Below are positions 1 through 9,308 of a stretch of 64,000 nucleotides of DNA, one piece after another. The stretch is from Crotalaria pallida. Its lineage: Eukaryota > Streptophyta > Magnoliopsida > Fabales > Fabaceae. Under the pieces are notes generated by a model. The model made no database searches and was not told where the DNA came from. It saw only the letters and a program-made list of their open reading frames with translations. Within the stretch, counting starts at the first letter, position 1; every line of letters starts with the position of its first letter. Both the position numbers and the translations under genes were made by a program. The stretch spans positions 75,481,501 to 75,545,500 of the forward strand of contig CM075655.1 in the NCBI GenBank assembly GCA_037953625.1, read 5' to 3'.

Positions 1-1
1 A

Positions 2-3000
2 CCCCCGCGTCAAAGCAACCAAGAACAAGGAAGCAAACCTTGGGTCAATGGAAAGGTGTTCACGATGTTTGGAGAGGAAGCAAAGCAGGCCGACAACCTT
101 GTGCAAGGTAACCATTTCCTCAATGGCATGCCTTGTCGCTTTTTATTTGATTCCGGAGCAACGCATTCCTTCATCTCGGAGAAATGTGTCAAGCGTTTAA
201 ATTTGTCTGTCTCGGAGACCCCGTTTAAACTGAGTGTGTCTACCCCCACGAATGCTCATGTTGTTGCATCAAGAGCATGTGTCGGTTGTGTGGTTAGCAT
301 AAGAGATCAGATTTCTCGAATAAATCTGATTTGTTTGCCGTTGTCCAATATCGATGTCATTTTGGGCATGGATTGGATGGCATCCAACCATGTAGTAATC
401 GACTGCAAGGTTCGAACGATCATCTTTCCTGGTGAGAAGTCGCCGGCCAAGCAACCTGGAGGTTATGTGTGCCTATTTTCAACCATCGCTGAAGAAAAGA
501 AAGAGGAAGCAAAGATCGAAGATATTCCGGTTATTCGAGAGTTTCCCGAAGTGTTTCCCGATGAAGTGCCCGGTTTGCCGCCGCATCGAGAGATAGAATT
601 CAGTATTGACCTAGTCCCCGGTACTGGCCCTATCTCTATCGCCCCTTATCGTATGGCTCCAGCAGAATTAGCTGAATTAAAGAAGCAAGTGGAGGACTTG
701 TTAGAAAAGCAGTTCATCAGACCAAGTGTGTCGCCTTGGGGAGCGCCGGTTTTATTCGTGAAGAAGAAGGATGGATCAATGAGGATGTGCATTGATTATA
801 GGCAACTCAACAAGGTTACCATCAAGAACAAGTATCCGTTGCCAAGAATCGACGATTTGATAGATCAAGTGAGTGGAGCATCGGTATTTTCAAAGATTGA
901 TCTGAGGTCAGGATATCATCAGATCAGAGTTAAGGAGGAAGATATACCGAAGACTGCTTTTCGGTCACGATATGGACACTACGAGTATGTAGTGATGCCA
1001 TTTGGGTTGACCAACGCTCCAGCAATATTCATGGATTACATGAATAGAGTGTTCCGACCCTACCTGGATTCCTTCGTCGTGGTGTTTATCGATGATATTC
1101 TCATCTATTCGAAGAATCCGAAAGAGCACGCTAATCATTTGAAGATTATTTTGGAGACCTTGAAGGAAAAGAAATTATATGCTAAGCTGGCCAAGTGTGA
1201 ATTTTGGCTTGAAAAAGTCAATTTCTTGGGTCATATAATTTCAAAGGATGGTGTGGCTGTGGACCCAGTCAAAGTAGAAGCAGTTTTGCAATGGGAAAGA
1301 CCAAAGACGGTTACTGAAATAAGAAGTTTTCTGGGGTTAGCTGGATATTATCGGAAGTTTATCGAAGATTTTTCCAAGTTGGCTCTTCCGTTGACTCGTT
1401 TGACCCGGAAAGAGCAACCTTTTGTCTGGGATGAGAAGTGTGAAGTTAGTTTCCAGACGTTGAAGGACAAGTTAACATCATCTCCAGTGTTAACTTTGCC
1501 CGATCCTAGGAAAAGCTTCGATGTTTATTGTGATGCATCTCGACAAGGTTTGGGTTGTGTCTTGATGCAAGAAGGGAAAGTTGTTGCTTATGCATCTCAT
1601 CAGCTGAAGGTGCATGAAGGGAACTATCCTACTCACGACTTGGAATTGGCTGCCATTGTCTTTGCTTTGAAGATTTGGAGACATTACCTGTATGGTAATA
1701 CGTTCCAAGTATTCAGCGACCATAAAAGTTTGAAGTATCTCTTCGACCAAAAGGAACTGAATATGAGGCAACGTAGGTGGATGGAATTCCTGAAGGATTA
1801 TGACTTCGAATTGCATTACCACCCCGGCAAAGCTAATGTTGTAGCCGACGCTCTCAGTAGGAAGATGTTGCACATGAGTACGATGATGATAAAGGAAGCT
1901 CAGCTAATTGAAGAATTCCGCAACTTGAATTTGGCAATTCAGTTCAAGCCGAGCTGCGTCAAGTTAGGAATGTTGCAAATCACAAATGAGTTTGAGGGTC
2001 AAGTTCGAAACCTTCAACAAGCGGACGAGGAGCTTCTAGAGAAGAAAAGATTAGGAATGGAAGGAGTAGAACCGGAATTCCAATTAGGATCTGATGGTAT
2101 TTTGAGATTCCGGGATCGGATCTGCATCCCGGCAAATCAAGAATTAAGAAGAGTTGTATTAGAGGAAGCCCACAAGAGCAAGCTGAGTATGCATCCTGGA
2201 TCAACGAAGATGTATCAAGACCTGAAGAGGATGTTTTGGTGGCCCGGACTAAAGAGGGATGTTGCGTCTTACGTAGCGTCTTGCCTTGTCTGCCAAAAGG
2301 CGAAGATCGAGCATAAGAAGCCTGGAGGAGAACTACAACCTTTAAGCATACCAGAATGGAAGTGGGATGGAATAGCTATGGATTTCGTAAGTGGTTTTCC
2401 AAGAACAAGAGAAAGCTTTGATGCAATTTGGGTTGTGGTTGATCGCTTAACGAAGTCTGCACATTTCATTCCCATCAACATGCAGTATCCGTTGGAGAAG
2501 CTTGCAAGATTGTACATTAAGGAGATTGTTAGATTGCACGGAATTCCCTCGAGTATTGTATCGGATCGTGAACCCCGTTTCGTGTCCCGGTTCTGGCAGA
2601 GTTTACATCAGGTATTGGGAACGCAGTTGAGGATGAGTTCCGCCTATCACCCTCAAACCGATGGTCAATCGGAAAGGACGATTCAATCCTTGGAAGACCT
2701 GCTTCGAGCGTGTGTTCTGGAATATCAAGAAGGGTGGGATCGGTTATTGCCGCTTGTGGAATTCACCTACAATAATAGTTATCACGCAAGCATCGGTATG
2801 GCCCCGTACGAAGCCCTCTATGGAAGGAAGTGTAGAACCCCGCTATGTTGGTTCCAAGTGGGGGAGAAGGCTCTCATCGGACCTGAATTAGTTCAAGAAA
2901 CGACTGAAAAGGTAAGGACTATCCAAGAGAAGATGAAGATCGCTCAAAGTCGCCAGAAGAGCTATGCCGACCAACGAAGATCCAAGCTCGAATTTCAAGA

Positions 3001-3424
3001 AGGAGATCATGTATTCCTGCGGGTTGTGCCAACGACTGGAATTGGAAGGGTAATGAAGCCAAGGAAGCTATCTCCTAAGTTCATCGGCCCTTATCAGATT
3101 TTGAAACGAGTAGGCCCTGTCGCGTATCAGATCGCCCTACCCCCATTTTTGTCCAACCTGCACAATGTTTTCCATGTCTCTCAGCTTCGCGAATTTATCC
3201 AAGATCCATCTTCGATTGTGCAATTGCAACAAGATTTGATACCGCTGAAAGAAAATCTCACGTTTGATCTTGGACCCGTGAGAATAGAGGATAGAAGGAT
3301 TAAGAAGCTGCGAGGGAAAGAGATTCCGTTAGTACGAGTTCTCTGGGGGCAAGGTGGAGTGTCTGACTCCACATGGGAATTAGAGTCTAAGATGAGGGAT
3401 GAATATCCACATCTATTTTTGTAA
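2..3424 (+). CDS. Gag-Pol polyprotein, pol part (PR-RT-RNaseH-INT-chromodomain), 5' truncated by window
   Basis: The frame is open from base 2, so translation continues from outside the window; the first Met inside is at 56 (residue numbers count from it). Aspartic protease: FLFDSGATHSF at about 30-40. Reverse transcriptase: VFSKIDLRSGYHQ and the catalytic FIDD at about 344-347. RNase H: VYCDAS at about 490. Integrase: zinc-binding H-H-C-C at about 703-745, then catalytic D (MDF, about 774), D (SDREP, about 836) and E (SERT, about 872). A GPY/F-type segment follows (KFIGPYQIL). The last 45 residues (RRIKKLRGKEIPLVRVLW...TWELE) resemble the chromodomain of plant chromoviruses, which bind chromatin. 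Most relatives read SDRDP; the E here is not at a catalytic position. No frameshift or stop was seen. Confidence 0.96.
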   Translation, partial: PPRQSNQEQGSKPWVNGKVFTMFGEEAKQADNLVQGNHFLNGMPCRFLFDSGATHSFISEKCVKRLNLSVSETPFKLSVSTPTNAHVVASRACVGCVVSIRDQISRINLICLPLSNIDVILGMDWMASNHVVIDCKVRTIIFPGEKSPAKQPGGYVCLFSTIAEEKKEEAKIEDIPVIREFPEVFPDEVPGLPPHREIEFSIDLVPGTGPISIAPYRMAPAELAELKKQVEDLLEKQFIRPSVSPWGAPVLFVKKKDGSMRMCIDYRQLNKVTIKNKYPLPRIDDLIDQVSGASVFSKIDLRSGYHQIRVKEEDIPKTAFRSRYGHYEYVVMPFGLTNAPAIFMDYMNRVFRPYLDSFVVVFIDDILIYSKNPKEHANHLKIILETLKEKKLYAKLAKCEFWLEKVNFLGHIISKDGVAVDPVKVEAVLQWERPKTVTEIRSFLGLAGYYRKFIEDFSKLALPLTRLTRKEQPFVWDEKCEVSFQTLKDKLTSSPVLTLPDPRKSFDVYCDASRQGLGCVLMQEGKVVAYASHQLKVHEGNYPTHDLELAAIVFALKIWRHYLYGNTFQVFSDHKSLKYLFDQKELNMRQRRWMEFLKDYDFELHYHPGKANVVADALSRKMLHMSTMMIKEAQLIEEFRNLNLAIQFKPSCVKLGMLQITNEFEGQVRNLQQADEELLEKKRLGMEGVEPEFQLGSDGILRFRDRICIPANQELRRVVLEEAHKSKLSMHPGSTKMYQDLKRMFWWPGLKRDVASYVASCLVCQKAKIEHKKPGGELQPLSIPEWKWDGIAMDFVSGFPRTRESFDAIWVVVDRLTKSAHFIPINMQYPLEKLARLYIKEIVRLHGIPSSIVSDREPRFVSRFWQSLHQVLGTQLRMSSAYHPQTDGQSERTIQSLEDLLRACVLEYQEGWDRLLPLVEFTYNNSYHASIGMAPYEALYGRKCRTPLCWFQVGEKALIGPELVQETTEKVRTIQEKMKIAQSRQKSYADQRRSKLEFQEGDHVFLRVVPTTGIGRVMKPRKLSPKFIGPYQILKRVGPVAYQIALPPFLSNLHNVFHVSQLREFIQDPSSIVQLQQDLIPLKENLTFDLGPVRIEDRRIKKLRGKEIPLVRVLWGQGGVSDSTWELESKMRDEYPHLFL

Positions 3425-3428
3425 ATCG

Positions 3429-3448
3429 GAATTTCGGGGACGAAATTC
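3429..3448 (+). promoter_or_regulatory. Perfect hairpin with GGGA tetraloop upstream of the PPT
   Basis: GAATTTCG and CGAAATTC form an 8-bp perfect stem around GGGA, just after the pol stop and 18 nt before the 3' LTR. GGGA fits the GNRA loop consensus. Equivalent hairpins occur at 28366-28385, 43577-43596 and (minus) 60101-60120. Confidence 0.75.
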
Positions 3449-3454
3449 TATGTA

Positions 3455-3466
3455 AGTGGGGGAGGA
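3455..3466 (+). promoter_or_regulatory. Polypurine tract (plus-strand primer site)
   Basis: AGTGGGGGAGGA lies immediately before the LTR start TGTAAGG. This is the expected position and composition of the plus-strand DNA priming site. Confidence 0.88.
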
Positions 3467-3545
3467 TGTAAGGTCCTGTATTTTTATAAACAAAATAAAT
3501 AAATGTGTTGAATAAAATAATGATTTTTCTGAAATTAAGATATTT

Positions 3546-3696
3546 TACTCGAGTATTGTAGAGGGTACTCAAGTATAATCACTATCTGTTTGAAAATTTG
3601 AATTTTGAGTCAAAAGACTCGAGTATGTCAGAAAAAGACTCGAGTGTTCTTGAGTTTTTGAAATATACTCGAGTAGAAAGAAAAAGACTCGAGTAA
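3546..3696 (+). promoter_or_regulatory. CTCGAG palindrome array in LTR1, upstream of TATA
   Basis: Five CTCGAG cores sit in 150 bp, two of them as the 10-bp palindrome TACTCGAGTA (the first at 3546-3555), plus imperfect copies such as TACTCAAGTA. The array is about 120 bp upstream of a TATAAA box. It may be a dimeric transcription-factor site cluster; no factor is identified. Confidence 0.6.
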
Positions 3697-3815
3697 ATCG
3701 AGCAGTCTGGCTAAATGTATAAGTTGGTTTTATAATTAATTTCGCACCAAAACGCGGTTTCTTGACGTGACAAGCATAGAGCCGAACCTTACTTCGAGTT
3801 GAAGTACTCTTAGAC

Positions 3816-3821
3816 TATAAA
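3816..3821 (+). promoter_or_regulatory. Putative TATA box of LTR1
   Basis: CTATAAATT is followed by a pyrimidine-rich leader. It is the best core-promoter candidate between the palindrome array and the splice donor. Confidence 0.5.
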
Positions 3822-4334
3822 TTGATGCTTGGGTGAAGCATCAACACCTCTGAAGTTCCAAAACCCGAATTTGACCAGAAATTTCCCTGTTTTACAGAGT
3901 TCACTTTGATCCCTTTGTTCTCTCTCAATCCTCACCCATTTTCCTTGAAACCTAAACACAAACTGAAGTCCTGATTCCATTCTTGAATTAGAACTCGAAA
4001 TCACTTCAAATAGCCTTCTGAAGATCAGGTTCTAGGCCTACAAAGTTGGAGGTTCAAAACTGAGAAAAACAGAGTAACATTCAGTCTCAAGTATTCATCT
4101 TCATTGAAATCGTTTGGTAAATTCATGAATTCTTTTCGTGTCAAACTTGTTTCTGATTAAAGTTAGTATATCCTAGTTTCTGAAACTAACTTGTTTCATT
4201 CTTTTCATGCCAAATCCGTGGTGAAATCTGTGGCCAAAGTCAGCCTGTTCAACTCTTTTTCACCAAGTCCAGAATTTGGATTTTTGATCCAACCGATTTC
4301 TCTGTCGTTTTACTTGTTGATTAGCTTCTCTAAG

Positions 4335-5811
4335 GTAAGGGAGGAGTTATCTAAATACTAGAATGAGTTATTTCAAGCTGGAAATGTAGGAACCTCATAT
4401 GGTTCATCAAGGGGTGAAGTTTGAATTGGGAATATGACATAGAGGTCATAAACCCAAGTTTTTATAAACCAAACATGTCTAAATGGACCTAATGATGCTC
4501 ACTGGATCAATTTTCGAAGTTAAAAACAAAAGGAAATGAAAATCATATGTGAAATGGTTATTTGCTAAGTTTATGTTGATTTTGTGATTTATTGCATTTG
4601 ATGTTGTTTCAATATTGATTACATGTTCTAACATGTTTATTTTATGTATCTAAGTTACTGTTTTGCATAAAAGTGGAAAGGAAAGGCTCTGAACTCGAAT
4701 TGGCATTATAAAGTGCAGAAACTGGTGCTGCTGCTGCTAAAACACTCGAGTAATTGAAGAAAGACTCGAGTATTCTGGAAAATGGGAAGAACACTCGAGT
4801 ATGTCTTGAAGGACTCGAGTAATTTTACATGAACACTCGAGTATGTGAAGAACTACTCGAGTAATTTAAAATAATTTTCAGAAAATCTTTACTTCTTTAT
4901 GAAGTAATTAAAGATTAACTCGTCTAAACTCCTATATGCTTAAATTTTAATTTCTGCTCTTAATATCTATAGATTTAATCCCATTGGTTGATTTTATCCT
5001 GGATGAGTCCTACTGGAATTTTATTCAGTGGTTGACATATTCGGACAGGATGTCCCAATGGAGGTGCGTACACCCATTTGGTTGATTTTATTCCCACGTC
5101 CCAGTGGAAGTTTTTACCCACTTGGTTGATATTTTGGGAGTCCTAGATGGGGTCGTTGCACAAATTAATGACAACGTAATTAAATTCCTATTGTATAAAA
5201 CCATCACAAAGTGGCGGGGCCGCTGATGGAATTTTTGGAAAGCACAAGCACCAGTTAATGCAAAAATGAAAAGATGGTTATAAGCAAGAAGGATTATGAA
5301 TTTTGGGTCTCTATATTGGAGGCATGATATTCAAAGATATGAATTAAAAGAGAAAAAGACAATGAACAATTATGTGACATTGACATGCATGGAGATGCTC
5401 CGATTTTGATTGTGGAATCTGGTATAGGTAGAAGTATTCTGCAGCCCTGAGATAGCTGTGATGCCATAGCACGAAGATGCTGTGATGATTTGGATTCCGT
5501 AACATGAAAATGTTATGATGGCCAAATTCCCAATCAAATCGTGACGCCTGGGTTGTGAATACGCTCCGGTTTGATGAACCATAGGATTATGAATATCCCG
5601 AGCCTGAGATACTCGGATGCCGAACCGCGTAGCATGAATGGAGAGTAGGCATGCATCACGAAACTAAATGAAATATTATAAAAGACAGTTTGAGCATATA
5701 CATATGCATTTATTATTGCTATCTGGAAACTTGTGCTTGTTATTTCTAGCCTCTGTTATGCTCATTTGTTATTGTGTTTAGCTATGACTCACTCCTAATC
5801 CCTTGTTGTAG
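4335..5811 (+). other. Putative intron inside LTR1
   Basis: The donor AAG|GTAAGG (4335) is close to the plant consensus. The acceptor is a pyrimidine-rich stretch ending TTGTTGTAG at 5811, four bases before the ATG of the small ORF. A donor and an acceptor of the same type occur at matching positions in five other LTRs of the window. Splicing itself is inferred. Confidence 0.5.
4743..4862 (+). repeat. Second CTCGAG palindrome array in LTR1
   Basis: Six CTCGAGTA motifs are spaced about 20-25 bp apart. They mostly alternate between an ACACTCGAGTA and a GACTCGAGTA context. The array lies inside the putative LTR intron, so it would be transcribed. Confidence 0.65.
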
Positions 5812-5814
5812 GTC

Positions 5815-6300
5815 ATGGCCAGGAATATGTTTTGCGTGGAGATGAGGCCGCTCCCTAATGGGGAGTGGAACTTCGAGGATCATCGGGCCATCTATGAGGG
5901 AGACGTGGAAGTTATTTTCCGTCACCCGAACCCATGGTCCCGAATGCGTCCGCGTAGGACGAGAATCCCAATGATGTACATTATGCACATTCCGCCCAAT
6001 TTTGTGTTTCGGCATGGAACACCACCACCACCGCCAAGACGTTTTCCGAGACGCACCCTCCCACCAAGTCCATCACCCTCTGAAGAAAGAATTATTTTGG
6101 AGGTTCCTGCTCCCTCTCGTCCTTCCACTAGAGCCCGATCTCGGACTCCGGTATATGTGCCATCTGAACCGGCACATGAAGAGGAGGAGGAGGAGGAGGA
6201 TCCGATAGAGGATGAGGATCCGGTGGAGGATGCTGACCCGGTGGCTGATGATGATTTCATGGACAACTCAACCGGTAGTCAGTGGGGAACTGATGATTGA
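5815..6300 (+). CDS. LTR-encoded small acidic-tailed protein (161 aa), unknown function
   Basis: An uninterrupted ORF lies wholly within the LTR, starting four bases after a good splice acceptor (TTGTTGTAG). Residues 1-65 are compact and basic or aromatic (VEMRPLPNGEW, then WSRMRPRRTRIPMMYIMHI). Residues 66-115 are rich in Pro, Ser and Arg. Residues 120-155 are an acidic run of E and D. The start resembles the ORF at 32190 in another LTR (M-x-PL-x3-EW shared near the N-terminus), which also has an acidic C-terminus. It is not a known gypsy Gag, Pol or Env domain. A basic head with an acidic tail could suggest nucleic-acid or chromatin binding, but that is speculation. It could also be an open frame kept by chance; the related copies argue against that. 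Confidence 0.6.
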   Translation: MARNMFCVEMRPLPNGEWNFEDHRAIYEGDVEVIFRHPNPWSRMRPRRTRIPMMYIMHIPPNFVFRHGTPPPPPRRFPRRTLPPSPSPSEERIILEVPAPSRPSTRARSRTPVYVPSEPAHEEEEEEEDPIEDEDPVEDADPVADDDFMDNSTGSQWGTDD

Positions 6301-7079
6301 GTTGAGTTGGGATGTTGGAGTGTGGATAGTGCTACTCATCAGGTTTCTCTTATCTATTTGATATTTTGAGTTCCGAACCAGTTGCTCAAGGTTATTATAA
6401 ATTTTGTTGTAAGATATGTAATATAATGTAATGACCTAGAGTACTTAAGTTAAACCTAGTGGTGATAGTTTTAATGTAATGGAAATGTACTTTCCTTTTT
6501 ATGAAATATAATATGAATAGTTTCTTTCATGATAATTATAATTTCCGCAAAGACTCGATAATGGATGATGACTGACTTTTAGTTTTAAAAAAAAAAAATG
6601 GTCGAATTTTCTAAGAATGAATATTAAGTTTTGGAATAAAAGTTGGGTCGTCACATGTTTTTGGTGATGTAGGTTGCAGCATCTAGTATTATTGTTTTTT
6701 TAGATATGTGTATTCTAGTAACATTATCTTAACTATTGAAATAATTCATTTTACCTCACTTTACCAATCTCTATTTCTTACATGTACAACCATTGTAACA
6801 TCCCAAATTTAATTCCTAGTATAATTGATGATGGGTCAAGCCTAAAGTGAAGGAAGTAATGATATGGAGTTGAAACTAGTGGTTTGAAGGCTTGATTTAG
6901 GATTAATAACATAGGATATTAGGAAATTCAAAATAAAAGATTTACAACTCTAAACACAAATTCCACCGTTGGATGTGAAGTAGGATATGTGGGGAAGCAT
7001 GTGTCAAAATTTGAGGAAGATCCAACGGTTAACGAAGAAGTTATGGCCGTTCAAAGTCGGGGTGCTGAAAATCCTGCAA

Positions 7080-7150
7080 CTTAATCGAGCAGCTTAATCG
7101 ATTAAGCCTGAAAGTTGGAAATGCCTTAATCGATTATTAATCGATTAAGG
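7080..7150 (+). promoter_or_regulatory. ATCGAT-centred palindrome array in the solo LTR promoter
   Basis: GCTTAATCGATTAAGC at 7092-7107 is a perfect 16-bp palindrome. At 7124-7150 two 13-bp arms (CCTTAATCGATTA and its complement) flank a single T. A half site lies at 7080-7088. A TATA-like AATAAAAG follows about 20 bp downstream (7170-7177) and then a CT-rich leader. Confidence 0.65.
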
Positions 7151-7568
7151 GCTGCTGATAATGAAAAAAAATAAAAGCGTTCTCTCCCTCATTTCATGCC
7201 AAATTCGAATCTCTCTCTTCTAGGGCACACATCCACTCATTCCAATTGATCAATCCTCAAGGGAATCACTCAAATTTCATCATCCAATTCCTTCCTTGTT
7301 GATCCAAGTAAGTGTTTGTATTTGTGTTCTTCTCTTCCTCCCTCTTTAAAACTCGAATTTCTCTCTCTCCCTCTTCCTCCCATGAAGCTTTAATCATCCC
7401 ACTCGGGAGAACCTTGTTGGGGCACGAATTTCGCTCATGATTCTTGGGCAAAGTTTAATATTTTGTCTCTTTATTTTATTGATTTTAGGTTCCTCCCTCT
7501 CCATTGGATTTGTGGCTATTTTTCAAGTGTGTTCCAAGGCACAAATTCTCTCTCTCTAAGAGCTTGAG

Positions 7569-9308
7569 GTAAGGGAGTGGATATAGTGAGCTTTGCCTTG
7601 TTCTAGGGAGTAGGCTCTAGTTAGTATATAATGCTTGTTAGGGTTATGTGTTAGGGGAGAAAATTAGATTATAAAACCTTAGGTTATTGAATATAAAATC
7701 TTAATTAATTAAATATGCATGATGATTGGATGTTAAGACTAGGAAAAGGAAACCCAATAATATGACAATGAATTATTTGATAAATGAAACTTGGATAAGG
7801 ATTAAATTGAAGTACATGAGGAATTGGGTAATATGATAGTGAAGTTGACATAAATGAATTCTAAGATTATTGATTTTAATGGTAAAGTCTTGTATTAAAT
7901 GATAATTCACTGCTATTGCAAATATGTGTATGTGTTATGGAATAAATTAATATAGGAAGAAAAGGGAATGGAAACAATTATATGTGATGAATGTGCGTAT
8001 TTGTATCTAAATGCTAAATGAGTATAAATGTTAAGTATTGTCAATTGTGAACAAAGGTCATGGCTTATGAATTGAACTTGTGAGTATCGGAAATGGAAGC
8101 AAATGATTTTGTGTAAACAAAATGTAAAAGGTGATGTTATTATGTGGTGACAAAGAAAATATGTGAGAAGGTGAAATATGTAATTTGAAATGAAGTGTAA
8201 TATAAATGTTGGACTATGAAAGAGAATACTATTTGGTATGATTGTGATAACTGAGAAAGGAAATGAATAAGGTAATTACATGAATAATTAGTTGTTGAAT
8301 GTGTGTTGTTGTATTTAAATGTGTTAAAATTGATTGAACAAGAAAGTGAATAATTCTTGGCCTCTGAAATGAGGCGCCAAACATTGAGAATGTGGTATAT
8401 GCGTTGGCCTCTGATTTGAGGTAACGATTAATGGAAAGATTTGATAATTGATATAGGGAATGAGTATGGAAAAAGAATGAATGGGAAATGTGTGTAAGTG
8501 TATTTGTGATTGTATATGTTAAGTTGTTTGTGTAGGAAGATGAAAGTATGATTTGGCCTCTGATGTGAGGTAATGTGAAATGAAAATGTGATAAGTGCGT
8601 TGGCCTCTGATTTGAGGTGACGATTAATGGAAAGTGATGATGAGGCTGACCTCTGTTATGAGGGGCACAAAATGAATTAAAGTAATAAAGTGTCGACCTC
8701 TGACCTGAGGGACAAAAGATGAGATGAATGTTAATGAGTGTTGACCTCTGACCTGAGGGACACCGGATGAGATGTGTATTGGTGTGTTGACCTCTGACCT
8801 GAGGGACACAGAATGAAATAAAGTGTTGACCTCTTACCTGAGGGACACAAGATGAAATGAATGTTATTGGGTGTTGACCTCTGACCTGAGGGACACCGGA
8901 TGAAATAAAGAACTGAGTGTTGACCTCTGACCTGAGGGACACATAATTTAAATATGGAAAAGTATAAGGGCCTCTGTTTTGAGGTGATAAATGTGTTGAA
9001 TGAAAATTGTTCATTGGCCTCTGATTTGAGGTGATGTATTGAAATGAAATGAGTATGTGAAATGAATAAAAAGAAAAAGAAATGAATGTTGATTGGATGT
9101 TGAAACGAATAAGGAAAATGGATGTTGAACTGAATAATGGAAATGGACGTTGAAATGAATAATGAATATGGAAATGTTGAAATGAGTATGGTGTGCAATA
9201 TGTGAATATATGCTTATTTGCTAATTGTTTTTGACCTAGCGGGTTGTTATGTCTAGTTAGAAACTGCTTTCTATTTCATGTGCAATGCTCACTCCCTTAC
9301 ATTATCAG
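7569..9308 (+). other. Putative intron inside the solo LTR
   Basis: Donor GAG|GTAAGGG at 7569 and acceptor TTACATTATCAG at 9308. The exon after it starts GTACGGAGATTGAGCT, which matches exon-like sequence in the LTRs ending at 25819 and 57125. The minisatellite lies within the intron. Confidence 0.5.
8358..9035 (+). repeat. Minisatellite in the solo LTR (GACCTCTGACCTGAGGGACAC units)
   Basis: About a dozen imperfect units of roughly 45-60 bp are each built on a core GACCTCTGACCTGAGGGACA or the variant GGCCTCTGATTTGAGG. The core contains the inverted repeat CCTC...GAGG. The long minus-strand open frame across this tract comes from the repetition and is not a gene. Confidence 0.85.

Larger units (their letters stand above)
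1..6655 (+). mobile_element. Ty3/gypsy chromovirus-type LTR retrotransposon, 3' part
   Basis: The left window edge cuts this element. What remains is the end of gag, the whole pol region, a hairpin, a purine-rich polypurine tract and a complete 3' LTR. The right border is supported by comparison with the unoccupied duplicate at 15890: the shared flank resumes at 6656, which puts the LTR end (TCACA) at 6655 and makes TGTTT (6656-6660) the likely target duplication. Domain order PR-RT-RNaseH-INT plus a chromodomain-like C-terminus places it among chromoviruses. The long LTR suggests the Tekay/Del group, which is inference. The coding region is uninterrupted, so the element may be recent. Confidence 0.93.
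3467..6655 (+). repeat. 3' LTR of the chromovirus element (LTR1, about 3.2 kb)
   Basis: Begins TGTAAGG after the polypurine tract and ends TCACA before the shared flank of the KCS duplication. Contents in order: a CTCGAG palindrome array (3546-3696), a TATA box (TATAAA, 3816-3821), a pyrimidine-rich leader, a putative GT-AG intron (4335-5811) holding a second CTCGAG array and degenerate repeats, a 161-codon ORF (5815-6300) and an AT-rich tail. Confidence 0.9.

Noticed and set aside
5922..6266. 114-codon minus-strand frame opposite the LTR small ORF
   Set aside because: Antisense shadow of the acidic and Pro-rich codons; its Ser/Gly-rich product comes from the reverse of GAG/GAT runs.
8229..9198. 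Minus-strand frames of 261 and 155 codons across the solo LTR
   Set aside because: They run through the minisatellite, are built of the same repeated peptide in shifting frames and lie antisense to the LTR. Repeat-driven open frames, not genes.
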